From an uncultured Eggerthellaceae bacterium (GTDB taxonomy: Bacteria; Actinomycetota; Coriobacteriia; Coriobacteriales; Eggerthellaceae): 49,959 bases of DNA. The stretch spans positions 1-49,959 of the forward strand of contig CAIFEG010000014.1 of the NCBI GenBank assembly GCA_903789415.1, given 5' to 3'. How positions within the stretch are numbered: position 1 is the stretch's first letter; every line of letters begins with the position of its first letter. Both the position numbers and the translations under genes were made by a program. Below are positions 1 through 8,374 of the stretch, piece by piece. Under the pieces are notes generated by a model that saw only the letters and a list, made by a program, of their open reading frames with translations, had not been told where the DNA came from and did no database searches.

Positions 1-362
1 TAAGTATACTAAATGCCTTAGACCCTCCCGTCAACAACTTTTTTTAAAAAAGTTTGAATTGTGGATTTAAACACAAAACGGAGCATTTTTGGAAAAGAAT
101 CAAGCGATTGAAAGGGCGTATTTTGAAGTGTATTTGCACCTACCTTGCTTAGATATATGTGTTAGGGAGATGCTGAGCCGAGTGCTTTTAATTGATGCAA
201 CTAAGTACAGGTGTTTAATGATTGATTGAGCTGTTTTCTCTATACGTTTTCACTTTTAGCTACTCTTGTTTCACTCACAGATATTTCAATAGGAGTATCA
301 GGGATTGAGTTTTGAAAAAGCCGCAATAAACATTAGAGATTACATCAATATGGTAAAAGCTT
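1..362. other. Intergenic stretch without recognised gene
   Basis: This A+T-rich stretch lies beyond the end of the pilus operon. No open reading frame of useful length with a ribosome binding site was seen. A short self-complementary T-run/A-run (about 38-57) could form a weak hairpin. Nothing else was recognised. Confidence 0.5.
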
Positions 363-396
363 ATGGCCCTCTTTTCACATATGAAAAGAGGGCCAT
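363..396 (-). terminator. Strong hairpin ending the pilus operon
   Basis: A perfect 15-bp inverted repeat (ATGGCCCTCTTTTCA at 363-377 and its complement at 382-396) encloses a 4-nt loop. It lies about 70 bases past the stop codon of the giant surface protein gene, which reads towards it. The U-tract is weak on both sides, so this could instead be a 3'-stabilising hairpin. The stem itself is unambiguous. Confidence 0.7.
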
Positions 397-464
397 TTCA
401 ATAAAACCTCGCTAAGCATCAACAAAATTGTTTCTTTCTACCTTACGTTATGGCTGACCTATTA

Positions 465-3400
465 TTATTTATTCCTTCCCTGAACTATTTGTGATGATTG
501 ATTTCTCATTTTCTTTATAAGAATCGCAGCCCCACCAGCTAGGCAAGCAACAAGCAAAATAAGGGGTACACGGCTATGGTCGCCATCGCTATCTGTTTCC
601 CCAATTCCAGTAGGAACTTCATCTCTACTGTTATTTGTTATGATGACTTGAGTATACTTCCCGTTTTCGTCAGTCGCACTGGATATAACACTTGCTGATT
701 TTAAGCGACCTTGATACACTCCGCTACTCAATGTAGCGGCAGTACCATCATATGTGACACTTGCTATTTCCCAATGATCACTAACATCAGAATTTTCATC
801 AGTATATTCAGGCTCGGAAACGCCAATAAGCTCGCCTGTTCCATCATCGGGACCTAGCCCATGGATAACAAAATAATGTCCGTCCCCATTAGCTTCGAGC
901 ACATATTGACCTGAGGCGCTGTAATCCCCCCAATCACTCGTTTGCACCACATTATTGTTCGCATCATAAAGAGTAATGGTGACATTATCGCTGGTGGTAT
1001 GGCGGTTAGTTAGATTCCCTAGATTCACGTTAATGGTGAAAGTTTGTGATTTGTTTCCCAGCGAACCTGTGATGTCTTTTCTGATATATAGGGGAGCATC
1101 ACCGAAATAGATTCTGTTATCCAATTCAGTTTTTTGACCACCAGTATGGTCATTTACATCCATAGGGAATGCATTTGTATCATCGCTAAATTTGTTCACA
1201 TCATTACTTAAATTAATATCGCTGCTATTAGGTCTCACCACCTGACGGTAAACCATATATTCATTGCTATTCTGAAGCAAGACGCCAATTGAGGTACTAT
1301 CATCCAGGTCGCCCTCTTTAACTATCTGTGCGCCTGAATAGGTAAGGCTCGGTAATGCTACATCTCGACCATTATTATTGTTAATTTGGACATTTCCCTG
1401 CACATAGAGAACACCTGGGCCTGCTACTTGATCAATATAGCAGACACCATCTTGGCACTCTGCTTCTTCAGTTCCGTCGTAAACCCAAACCGCTGCTGAC
1501 TGACTTGATGAGTAGTTTTGAATAGTGACATCATTCAAATGAAGTCGTGTGCCTACTGCAAATCCTGGATGTGAGGGATCACTTGTTGAACCCACATTAA
1601 AAGTAAGATTTTCAATACGAATATCGTAATCGTCAGTACTACTCAAGCTTGATCTTCCTGCAACGATCATAGGTCGCGTGGTTGTGCTATTTCGTGTTAT
1701 TGTTATCTTCTCTTCAGTTCTTGTATGCGAAGCAGCATTTGTGCCATCTGCGGGGACAGTAGGAGTATCCATTGGCGCAGGTCGTACCGTTACATTGTTC
1801 TTGTTTAGCCAAACCGTGCCATTCGTCGTGTGCGACCTATATACTTCTATTATGTCGCCGTCATGCGTCGCTTCTGCTGCCGCATAATCCAGTGAAAGAT
1901 ATGGGCCCAAAACTTTAGTTGTGCCATTTTCAGTACGAATTATCTGGCAGGTCCCTGTATCCTCACTGAGAGTTCCCCAAACAAGATTAGAGCCAGTACC
2001 TGCTGTTGCATATTGATTGGTGTTTTGTGTATTAAAAATATGAGAGAACTCATTATTTGTGTTGTTTGAAGCAGCATCTACAAGAGTGCCATTTGCATCA
2101 GAAGCCTGCGCAATAGTATCACGTGTATGAGCAACACCTAGCGCATAAAAGAACTGTTCAAATCCTACTCGTCCACCTGTAAGTTGGCCTATATGTATAA
2201 TTGATCTACTTGTGCCACTCTGAAGCGCCTGATTCGAATAGTCCATAACATCAGACTCACGGCCAGAAGTTCCGTTACCCGTTATGGTCGGAGATCCACT
2301 CAAATAGATGTATCCCCATTTGTTGTCACCAGATCCAGTGGATCCAGGGTTGCCCCATACGAGAATGCCGGTTCCATACGTCGCATTTGGCGTAGTATTG
2401 TCGCAAATGCTAACATCACCCGAAATGTTAAGACGGGTATATTTATAGAGCGCTATTGCTTGTACAACTGATTGGCCAACGTCCCCTCCGCTACTTCCAC
2501 TTCTGTTGATAGCATTATTTGTATTGTTGTTAATTTTCACAGAATCCGAAAGATTAATGGTGCATGTCGAACCACTTGTCATACGCGAGCCAATTGCAGA
2601 GCCTGCTGTCACATTAACTATCCTATTATTGCTCTCTTCAGAACCAAGGGTATTGCCACTAAGGCATGCGTTTCCGCTCATATTTAATGTATGAGTGCCG
2701 CCCCCAGCAAGCTCATGATCTGCATACAATACTGCACCACGTTGTCCGTAATTTGTATTGTGAACTAGCTGGGCATTCCCGCTAATATTAATGGTGACAT
2801 CCCCTGAATAATAAACGGTTCCACCATAATGAGCTTCGTTATAGGATATCTCCGCATTATCGGTGATGGTTATAGTCTTAGCGTCTCCATCATTGCTACT
2901 TCTACGCTCATAGATAATGGCAGATCCACAACCAGAATCAAAATTATCTGCCCCTACAACATTTACGGTACCATTTGGATTAAGCATTGCTTTGCACTGA
3001 GTAATTTTGGAACTACCCGTCATATTGAGGCTTGCATTGTAGAGAGCAACACCTCCACCACCGGTTAAGTATCCGCTTGTTGTTTTTGCAATACAATCAC
3101 TGATAGTAGCGGTACCGCTCATATTGAGCGTTCCACCCTGACCAACAAGTACACCTGCACCAGCAGAAGAATGGCTGTTTTCATTTGTACTGTGCAATAA
3201 GCTTGTTCCAACATATTTAACAAAATGCTCTACTGTTGTTGAACCCGTCAGGTTCAGAGTTCCATTCTGACGTACATCAAACGCACGTTCACCACGGTTG
3301 CTATTACTCGTAACCCAATTTAAATATTCATTTGCATCTGTCCCGGTATGTTGGCCTTCGATGTTCACATTATTCACAGTAAGCGTTGCATTTTCATTAA

Positions 3401-4085
3401 CAAGAAACGCGGAGTAATCATTATTATTATTTCGCGTATCTGCAATCGTAATGGTGGCGTTATTCTCGCCTTCAAGTGTCACGCTACCGGAAGTATTGGA
3501 AACAGTAAGCGGTCCCGTATTGGCATTGATGCTGTGTGTACCTCCGATACGAATTGTCACATCACCACTCATGGAATTCAAGGCAGTGAAGGCAGCTTCT
3601 AACGTATCGTACGAAGTATCTCCTATAGAAATCCCCGTAAATGTACTTACAGGTTGACTTGCAGATAGCTGTTCTACAGTGACCTGATCACCACTAAGAA
3701 GATTGGCGATGTTGATAACTTGGCTTGTGCTACCGTTTCCAGAAGTGTCATAGATCTGACTAGCACTTGAAGAAGATTCAGTAGAGAAAACTTGAGCGTT
3801 TCCTGTTGAAGTATCAGCTGTTGCACTACTCTGGTCAGTTTGAGAAGTAGTATCACTTACCTCAGTTTCCCCTTCTTGAGACCCTGACCCTGAAGTAGAG
3901 GTGACTGTGTTCGTTTGCGTGGAAGAAGTTGTTTCGGCGCTAGTCGTACCACTAGAGCTATTCGCACTTGTCGTAGCATTAGAGCCATCACCAAATGCAA
4001 GAGGCATGACAGGCTCGCAAATACCAAAAGACAAGACTAATGCCAGAAAAACTGTCATTATCTTATGTGCAAATGACCGCTTCAT
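465..4085 (-). CDS. Giant beta-helix surface protein with VPTGI sorting signal (pilus adhesin/ancillary pilin)
   Basis: A 1206-residue secreted, wall- or pilus-attached protein. Residues 1-31 form a signal peptide, and about 33-120 is a Ser/Thr/Gly-rich low-complexity stalk. About 170-640 consists of repeated short strands (LNMSGTATISDC, INISGNAQL and similar), typical of a right-handed parallel beta-helix adhesin, with a second, shorter strand-rich block at about 720-930. About 1015-1150 is a pilin isopeptide-type module that begins IRKDITG and ends ITNNSRDEVPTGI. It is followed by a hydrophobic segment and a basic tail, which is a sortase signal. Start: ATG with GAGGTG five bases upstream, overlapping the previous stop as ATGA, so it is translationally coupled to the FctB-like gene. 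The gene is visibly more A+T-rich than the housekeeping genes downstream, suggesting transfer. Its role as tip or ancillary adhesin is inferred from context. Confidence 0.85.
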   Translation of the reverse strand: MKRSFAHKIMTVFLALVLSFGICEPVMPLAFGDGSNATTSANSSSGTTSAETTSSTQTNTVTSTSGSGSQEGETEVSDTTSQTDQSSATADTSTGNAQVFSTESSSSASQIYDTSGNGSTSQVINIANLLSGDQVTVEQLSASQPVSTFTGISIGDTSYDTLEAAFTALNSMSGDVTIRIGGTHSINANTGPLTVSNTSGSVTLEGENNATITIADTRNNNNDYSAFLVNENATLTVNNVNIEGQHTGTDANEYLNWVTSNSNRGERAFDVRQNGTLNLTGSTTVEHFVKYVGTSLLHSTNENSHSSAGAGVLVGQGGTLNMSGTATISDCIAKTTSGYLTGGGGVALYNASLNMTGSSKITQCKAMLNPNGTVNVVGADNFDSGCGSAIIYERRSSNDGDAKTITITDNAEISYNEAHYGGTVYYSGDVTINISGNAQLVHNTNYGQRGAVLYADHELAGGGTHTLNMSGNACLSGNTLGSEESNNRIVNVTAGSAIGSRMTSGSTCTINLSDSVKINNNTNNAINRSGSSGGDVGQSVVQAIALYKYTRLNISGDVSICDNTTPNATYGTGILVWGNPGSTGSGDNKWGYIYLSGSPTITGNGTSGRESDVMDYSNQALQSGTSRSIIHIGQLTGGRVGFEQFFYALGVAHTRDTIAQASDANGTLVDAASNNTNNEFSHIFNTQNTNQYATAGTGSNLVWGTLSEDTGTCQIIRTENGTTKVLGPYLSLDYAAAEATHDGDIIEVYRSHTTNGTVWLNKNNVTVRPAPMDTPTVPADGTNAASHTRTEEKITITRNSTTTRPMIVAGRSSLSSTDDYDIRIENLTFNVGSTSDPSHPGFAVGTRLHLNDVTIQNYSSSQSAAVWVYDGTEEAECQDGVCYIDQVAGPGVLYVQGNVQINNNNGRDVALPSLTYSGAQIVKEGDLDDSTSIGVLLQNSNEYMVYRQVVRPNSSDINLSNDVNKFSDDTNAFPMDVNDHTGGQKTELDNRIYFGDAPLYIRKDITGSLGNKSQTFTINVNLGNLTNRHTTSDNVTITLYDANNNVVQTSDWGDYSASGQYVLEANGDGHYFVIHGLGPDDGTGELIGVSEPEYTDENSDVSDHWEIASVTYDGTAATLSSGVYQGRLKSASVISSATDENGKYTQVIITNNSRDEVPTGIGETDSDGDHSRVPLILLVACLAGGAAILIKKMRNQSSQIVQGRNK

Positions 4086-4834
4086 TTTTGCACCTCTTGA
4101 TTTTCTTTATTGCTCTTTCTGCGAAAGAGTGCCACAAAAATCCAGATGAGCGAAAGGATTCCTACTGCTGCAATTCCATACAGCAGATATATCGTCAGCG
4201 AATCAGATGTCTTTGTCGAAAGCGAACCCATCGATTGAATAGCACCTGCAATCATCGCCGTTGGTGTGGACTGATCTTCTTCAAGAACAGAAGGCACTTG
4301 TGCTTGTTGTAAAGACCAACCTGGGTCTCCTACTTTTGCCCCATTTCCAATAGGTGTACGCAATCTCGCAATTCCATCATGAACATCTACAGTAAGTGTA
4401 AATTCAGTGCGTTCATCCATGGTGAAACCATCAGGCTCGTTTCCTCTTGGACGCATCGTATATGTATATATTCCATCAGCTGTATCGCTATCAACTTCGA
4501 AAGTAAGAACATAATTCGTTGAACCGCGCATAGTCCAAACGAACGTATGGCCTACCGAGCCTGCGGGCATGGGCGCATCTTCCGAGGCCCCCGAAACATA
4601 CACAACCTCATAACTCATGTCATAACGCGCATCGGGTATACCATCGGGCGCCGGCTGAAAATCTTGATAGACGCGCACCTGATTCGGTTGAAGGTCTGAC
4701 TGATCAGCGCAAGCCAGTGCAGGATACGTTAGTTCCACACCTGCAGCAAATAGGACAAAGAGCACAAGCAGACCCACAGCTAAAAAACGTGTTTTAGCAC
4801 GAACTTTAGATTGTATTTCTTGCGAGCTTGCCAT
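4082..4834 (-). CDS. FctB-like minor pilin / wall-anchor subunit
   Basis: About 250 residues. It has an N-terminal hydrophobic signal segment and one extracellular beta-rich domain, with the pattern HTFVWTM...TYTMRPRG...FTLTVDVHDG resembling the Spy0128/FctA-type pilin fold. A C-terminal KTSDSL motif, a transmembrane helix and an RRK tail make up a sorting signal that differs from the VPTGI of its neighbours. In streptococcal FCT loci the small FctB subunit anchors the pilus base to the wall, and the distinct signal fits that role; this is inference. I chose the ATG at 4834 (AGGAGAAAAG upstream, four bases after the sortase stop) over a GTG at 4876 that would overlap the sortase gene. The stop overlaps the next start as ATGA. 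Confidence 0.75.
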   Translation of the reverse strand: MASSQEIQSKVRAKTRFLAVGLLVLFVLFAAGVELTYPALACADQSDLQPNQVRVYQDFQPAPDGIPDARYDMSYEVVYVSGASEDAPMPAGSVGHTFVWTMRGSTNYVLTFEVDSDTADGIYTYTMRPRGNEPDGFTMDERTEFTLTVDVHDGIARLRTPIGNGAKVGDPGWSLQQAQVPSVLEEDQSTPTAMIAGAIQSMGSLSTKTSDSLTIYLLYGIAAVGILSLIWIFVALFRRKSNKENQEVQK

Positions 4835-4838
4835 CCGG

Positions 4839-5801
4839 CTATACTTTTCTCCTGTTCTGTTGCGTTGTTGCAGCACTTCTTTCCGCTTTGATACCCTTCT
4901 TACTTCTGGTCATAAGTATGTACAGAAGTATTAAGGCTATCAGGACAGCAAGCGGAATAAAGCGATGCTGCTGTAGAAATCCTGCAATTCCATTGAAGAC
5001 ATTTTGCAATCCCGACCCGCTATTCACCTCGTCGCCAAAGGTATTGGGATAAGTTTGGTCGGTAATTTTCGTTACAAGCACTAAACGCCGATTATCATCT
5101 GAAGCGCACGTGCTTAGTAACGCAAGATGATCGTTCGGACCAACATCTACCTCTTCACGCATATACAAGGCTTCTTGCGTAATGGCGCTGTAGTAGCCCA
5201 TTGCTCCATCAGAATACACGGGTACCTGATAAACAAAAGATTTGTACACATCCGGAACCTGGATATATCCCAAAATCACTAATCCGTGGTGCTGATTTCC
5301 GTAGTAAATATCTCCGTATTGGTGCTGATCGAAAAACTCGCGATCGGCAAATTTGTCCAAGCTTCCAAACATTTCATCATGGGCCATATGATGTCCATAA
5401 ATAATCGATGCGAAATCAGAGAAGTCACGCGACGCTTTGCTGTCTAGAAACAAACTTCCGCTGTATGAATACTTTCCCGTTGGATCCGTGTTCAGGTATT
5501 TTTCGTTATCCTGACCTTGGACCAGTGGATAGTCAATCTTTGTGCCATAAATCTGCAGCCATCCAAATACATCAGGATTCATAGCAACAAGATCGTTATA
5601 CGACGGAAGATGCTCCGTACGATCGGGCTTGTAGGCCTGATAATTACTTGCATCTGCCTGGGAATAAACCTGGCGAGCATCCCATAATGCGTATGCACTT
5701 AAAACAAGAATCGCCAGAAAGATGATAAGAACTATGGTATCTACCGCAGAGCTAAAAAACGAGACGACCCTCTTGCCAAGAATCTCATGCTCTTTTGACA
5801 A
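4839..5801 (-). CDS. Class B sortase (pilus-assembly type)
   Basis: A 320-residue membrane transpeptidase predicted to cleave sorting signals and link pilin subunits. There is a transmembrane segment at about 20-40. The catalytic domain covers about 75-260, with the His motif IIYGHHM, the active-site Cys in LLSTCASD and the Arg in NRRLVL. A second C-terminal transmembrane helix ends in a basic tail. The layout matches the class B enzymes (Spy0129/SrtC1 type) that polymerise FctA pilins rather than housekeeping SrtA. The start is a TTG with GAGG nine bases upstream; no ATG fits better. It sits 87 bases after the major pilin and just before the FctB-like gene, so it belongs to the same operon. 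Confidence 0.88.
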   Translation of the reverse strand: MSKEHEILGKRVVSFFSSAVDTIVLIIFLAILVLSAYALWDARQVYSQADASNYQAYKPDRTEHLPSYNDLVAMNPDVFGWLQIYGTKIDYPLVQGQDNEKYLNTDPTGKYSYSGSLFLDSKASRDFSDFASIIYGHHMAHDEMFGSLDKFADREFFDQHQYGDIYYGNQHHGLVILGYIQVPDVYKSFVYQVPVYSDGAMGYYSAITQEALYMREEVDVGPNDHLALLSTCASDDNRRLVLVTKITDQTYPNTFGDEVNSGSGLQNVFNGIAGFLQQHRFIPLAVLIALILLYILMTRSKKGIKAERSAATTQQNRRKV

Positions 5802-5888
5802 GTAAGATCGCCTCGCTTCTTTTACATCCTATCAGCGCAAAGCACACAGTCTTGAGCTTGACTCACCTTACGTTTGCTTTACCTATTA

Positions 5889-7196
5889 TTATTCCTGCTC
5901 GCGACGACGCTTGCGGGACACGCCGTAGGCCGCAATACCGACGATGGCGATGATGCCGAGCGCGATGAACGGCAGGTTGTTCATGACGATGCCGGTAGGA
6001 ACGTTGCCCGAACGATCATTCGTCAAAACAAACGCGTTGGTTCCCGTCGCCGCCGTCGTGCCGGTTTGATTCTCACCGTGAGTCAACGTTTGGGCAGGGA
6101 ACACACCAGCAGATGTTGCCGTAACATCGCTTGCGGTAGTGGTCTGCGCGTTATGGAAGGTAGCACTTGCCGTATGGCCGTCGAGGCTGGTCTCTGTCAC
6201 AGCGATGGTCGAGTTGTTCGGCAGCGTGTTGCTCGTGAACGTCACCGTCTCATCAGCTGCAAGGGTGATGGGATTCGTGCTCGAGCTATCAATGGTTACG
6301 GAAGTCGAACCGGCAGGGATGGTGACGCTATGCGATGTGCCGGTACCCTTTTGATAATTTATTGTGATATCAGATGTCTGTTCCGAAGGAATAGTGATCA
6401 CTGCCGTAATTGGGAACTGCTCGGTGCGGTTGCCCTGGTTGCCCGTCACAAGTTTCTGAATGGTGAAATTCGCTGAATAGGTCGTGTCGTTCACGAAACG
6501 GAACTCGCCATTGTCGCCGGGGTTGATCTTGGCATCTGTCACATCAGTGCTGGCTGGAACAGTGGTTCCCGTCGTACTCCAAACACGGATTCCTCCGTAC
6601 GTAAGACTTGTTCCAGTTGTCTCACCGGAAGGACCTGGGTCTTCAGCAGTATTTGTATGATTCGTTATGTAAACGCGCATTATATAACGTTGGGTAGAAT
6701 ATGTATAATTCCCGTTTCCAGCAACTTCTGTCACTCGATAGATAAATTCGCCTGCATGGCCGAAGTCTGCCGCGCCCGCTGCTGCTCCATTTTGAGGAAA
6801 GAATGAAGTACCAGTAATCGATCCTGTGGAAGACGAAGCGGGACTGTTCGCAGTCTCTCTGGTAATATGGACCGTTCCCGTAGTAGTTGAGCCTGTAGGC
6901 GTCGCCGTACCCAGAACAGGGGCATCGTCTGTTGCGGCTGTACCATCACTGTTGATGCGTTCAAATTGGAATGTGAAATCCTCGTTGGTCGGTGCCGTTT
7001 GGTCGCTATTTGTAACTACGTCTTTGTACAAATGCAAATTCGCAGGAGCGCTGACCCCATTAGATCCGGTCGAAGCTGCAAAAGCTGATGCAGGCGAAAA
7101 GGTTGCCATTCCATAACCTGCTAATACCAAAGCCGCCGTGGTCAGAAGTACGCCTAACTTTCTTTTAAATTTATATGCATACGTGTGACTAACCAT
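5889..7196 (-). CDS. Major pilin, FctA/Spy0128-like, VPTGI sorting signal
   Basis: A 435-residue secreted structural pilin. The signal peptide covers about 1-40. Domain 1 (about 48-235) starts ANLHLYKDV and contains a Glu motif, YRVTEVAGNGNYTYS. Domain 2 (about 240-395) starts FTIQKLVTG, contains VTETSLDGH and ends FVLTNDRSG. These Lys, Glu and Asn positions are where FctA-type pilins form internal Lys-Asn isopeptide bonds. The sorting signal is NVPTGI, then a hydrophobic helix and RKRRREQE. Streptococcal FctA also uses a VPTG-type motif. The start has an ideal AAGGAG six bases upstream. It is first in the minus-strand operon, with a TATAAT box at 7253-7258. Subunit identity is strong, but the exact isopeptide residues need a structure. 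Confidence 0.88.
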   Translation of the reverse strand: MVSHTYAYKFKRKLGVLLTTAALVLAGYGMATFSPASAFAASTGSNGVSAPANLHLYKDVVTNSDQTAPTNEDFTFQFERINSDGTAATDDAPVLGTATPTGSTTTGTVHITRETANSPASSSTGSITGTSFFPQNGAAAGAADFGHAGEFIYRVTEVAGNGNYTYSTQRYIMRVYITNHTNTAEDPGPSGETTGTSLTYGGIRVWSTTGTTVPASTDVTDAKINPGDNGEFRFVNDTTYSANFTIQKLVTGNQGNRTEQFPITAVITIPSEQTSDITINYQKGTGTSHSVTIPAGSTSVTIDSSSTNPITLAADETVTFTSNTLPNNSTIAVTETSLDGHTASATFHNAQTTTASDVTATSAGVFPAQTLTHGENQTGTTAATGTNAFVLTNDRSGNVPTGIVMNNLPFIALGIIAIVGIAAYGVSRKRRREQE

Positions 7197-7597
7197 TGAT
7201 ATCTCCTTCTCTCGGTTTGCACCTAAACATTATTGATACTTTTGAGACCGTAATTATAACATTTATGAAGCTGCACAATTGATTCAGCGAGTAAATCCTA
7301 CAACATTTACACTCAACATGAATGAAACCCGCTCCCCTTAAGCCTGGTCATATGGTCTCGATTCAGGGTCATTTTATCTTTTGTTCAAGGAAAATCAAAA
7401 GTGAACTTTGTATATAAAAACAGCTATGAACACCAGTTCATCGCGGTTTTTCTTTGGATTGCTTGACTTATTTTTTGAATTGCGTTCACAAAAATAACAA
7501 ATTGTTTGGAATACATTCAAATTAAGGTATCTATAGGCTATATATTATCTAATACCGAGAATTGAGATTCGTTCATTGTATGAGAGAGACACCATCT
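7197..7597. promoter_or_regulatory. Divergent promoter region between pilin operon and sipA-like gene
   Basis: A 400-base A+T-rich intergenic region. On the minus strand a perfect TATAAT (7258 down to 7253) lies about 55 bases before the pilin start. On the plus strand TATATTATCT, near 7540, is a plausible -10 for the SipA-like gene. No convincing -35 box is visible for either. The long, shared, A+T-rich region would suit regulated or phase-variable control of the pilus, but no operator or invertible repeat was recognised. Confidence 0.45.
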
Positions 7598-8227
7598 ATG
7601 CCGCAGCATCTTGCGCAAAACCTATCAAATACGAACCGGAATGCAGATGCATATACGAATCATTCTGTAGATAAAGTACAATCAGGCAGATCTTCGACTC
7701 ACAAGAAAACCGCACCGAAGAAGAAACGCAAGAAGACCAGTTTCGCCCATGACCTGTCTTTCCTGCTGGTAAAGATCGGTATTGTCATCTGCGTATTCAT
7801 CGTGCTGTTTACGTTTGTCTTTGGGATTTTTCGCGTGAATGATCCTTCGATGACTCCTACACTAAAGCCCGGAGATCTTGTACTTACCTATCGGCTGAAT
7901 TCCGATATTAATTTTCATGATGTGGTTGCCTATGAATACCACAATGAAACGACATTTGGCCGCGTAGTTGCACGTGCTGGCGACACAGTCGATATTACGG
8001 ACAGCGGCTTACTCGTAAATGGTACCCCACAGGAAGAAGAAGGAATCTACAGCCCAACCACCCAATTTGAAGGTGGCACCACAATGCCTTTAACAGTACC
8101 CGACGGGCAGGTGTTTGTGCTGGGCGATAACCGTGCAAATGCCACAGATAGTAGGATTATCGGGTGCATTAATACGAGTGATCTTGAAGGCGTAGTCATG
8201 AGTGAGCTACGCACACGCAGGATTTAG
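7598..8227 (+). CDS. SipA-like signal peptidase I homologue lacking the catalytic lysine
   Basis: About 209 residues, in the signal peptidase I (S26) fold. It has a basic Lys-rich cytoplasmic N-terminus, a transmembrane helix at about 60-85, then box B NDPSMTPTLKPGD, which keeps the Ser. Box D reads TFGRVVARAGD, and box E LGDNRANATDSR. Active enzymes have KR in box D; here Gly replaces the general-base Lys. In the streptococcal FCT locus SipA is likewise a non-canonical signal peptidase, needed for pilus assembly. A chaperone-like role is therefore more likely than proteolysis (inference). The ATG at 7598 is preferred, with GAGAGAGA eight bases upstream; an ATG at 7580 and a TTG at 7562 are in frame. 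It is divergent from the pilin operon. Confidence 0.82.
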   Translation: MPQHLAQNLSNTNRNADAYTNHSVDKVQSGRSSTHKKTAPKKKRKKTSFAHDLSFLLVKIGIVICVFIVLFTFVFGIFRVNDPSMTPTLKPGDLVLTYRLNSDINFHDVVAYEYHNETTFGRVVARAGDTVDITDSGLLVNGTPQEEEGIYSPTTQFEGGTTMPLTVPDGQVFVLGDNRANATDSRIIGCINTSDLEGVVMSELRTRRI

Positions 8228-8290
8228 CCCGCTGGTTTGAGACGTCGCAAAGGATTTTTCGTACGCGCTTTCCTTTTGTTTCGATATACA

Positions 8291-8353
8291 AAAGAGCCCT
8301 GAATTTGAGCTGATGGTCAGAAGCTGGCAGACAGTTCGCGTTCAGGGCTCTTT
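8291..8353. terminator. Bidirectional terminator between sipA-like gene and tyrS
   Basis: AAAGAGCCCTGAA (8291-8303) is the reverse complement of TTCAGGGCTCTTT (8341-8353), with a 37-nt loop. The stem is flanked by A on one side and T on the other, so it can end both convergent transcripts: the sipA-like gene on plus and tyrS on minus. Confidence 0.75.
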
Positions 8354-8374
8354 GTTGTGTTGTGTGTGGTACAG

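Noticed and set aside
1678-3657. Several plus-strand frames of 60-85 codons inside the giant surface gene
   Set aside because: Shadows of the repetitive minus-strand coding sequence without binding sites.
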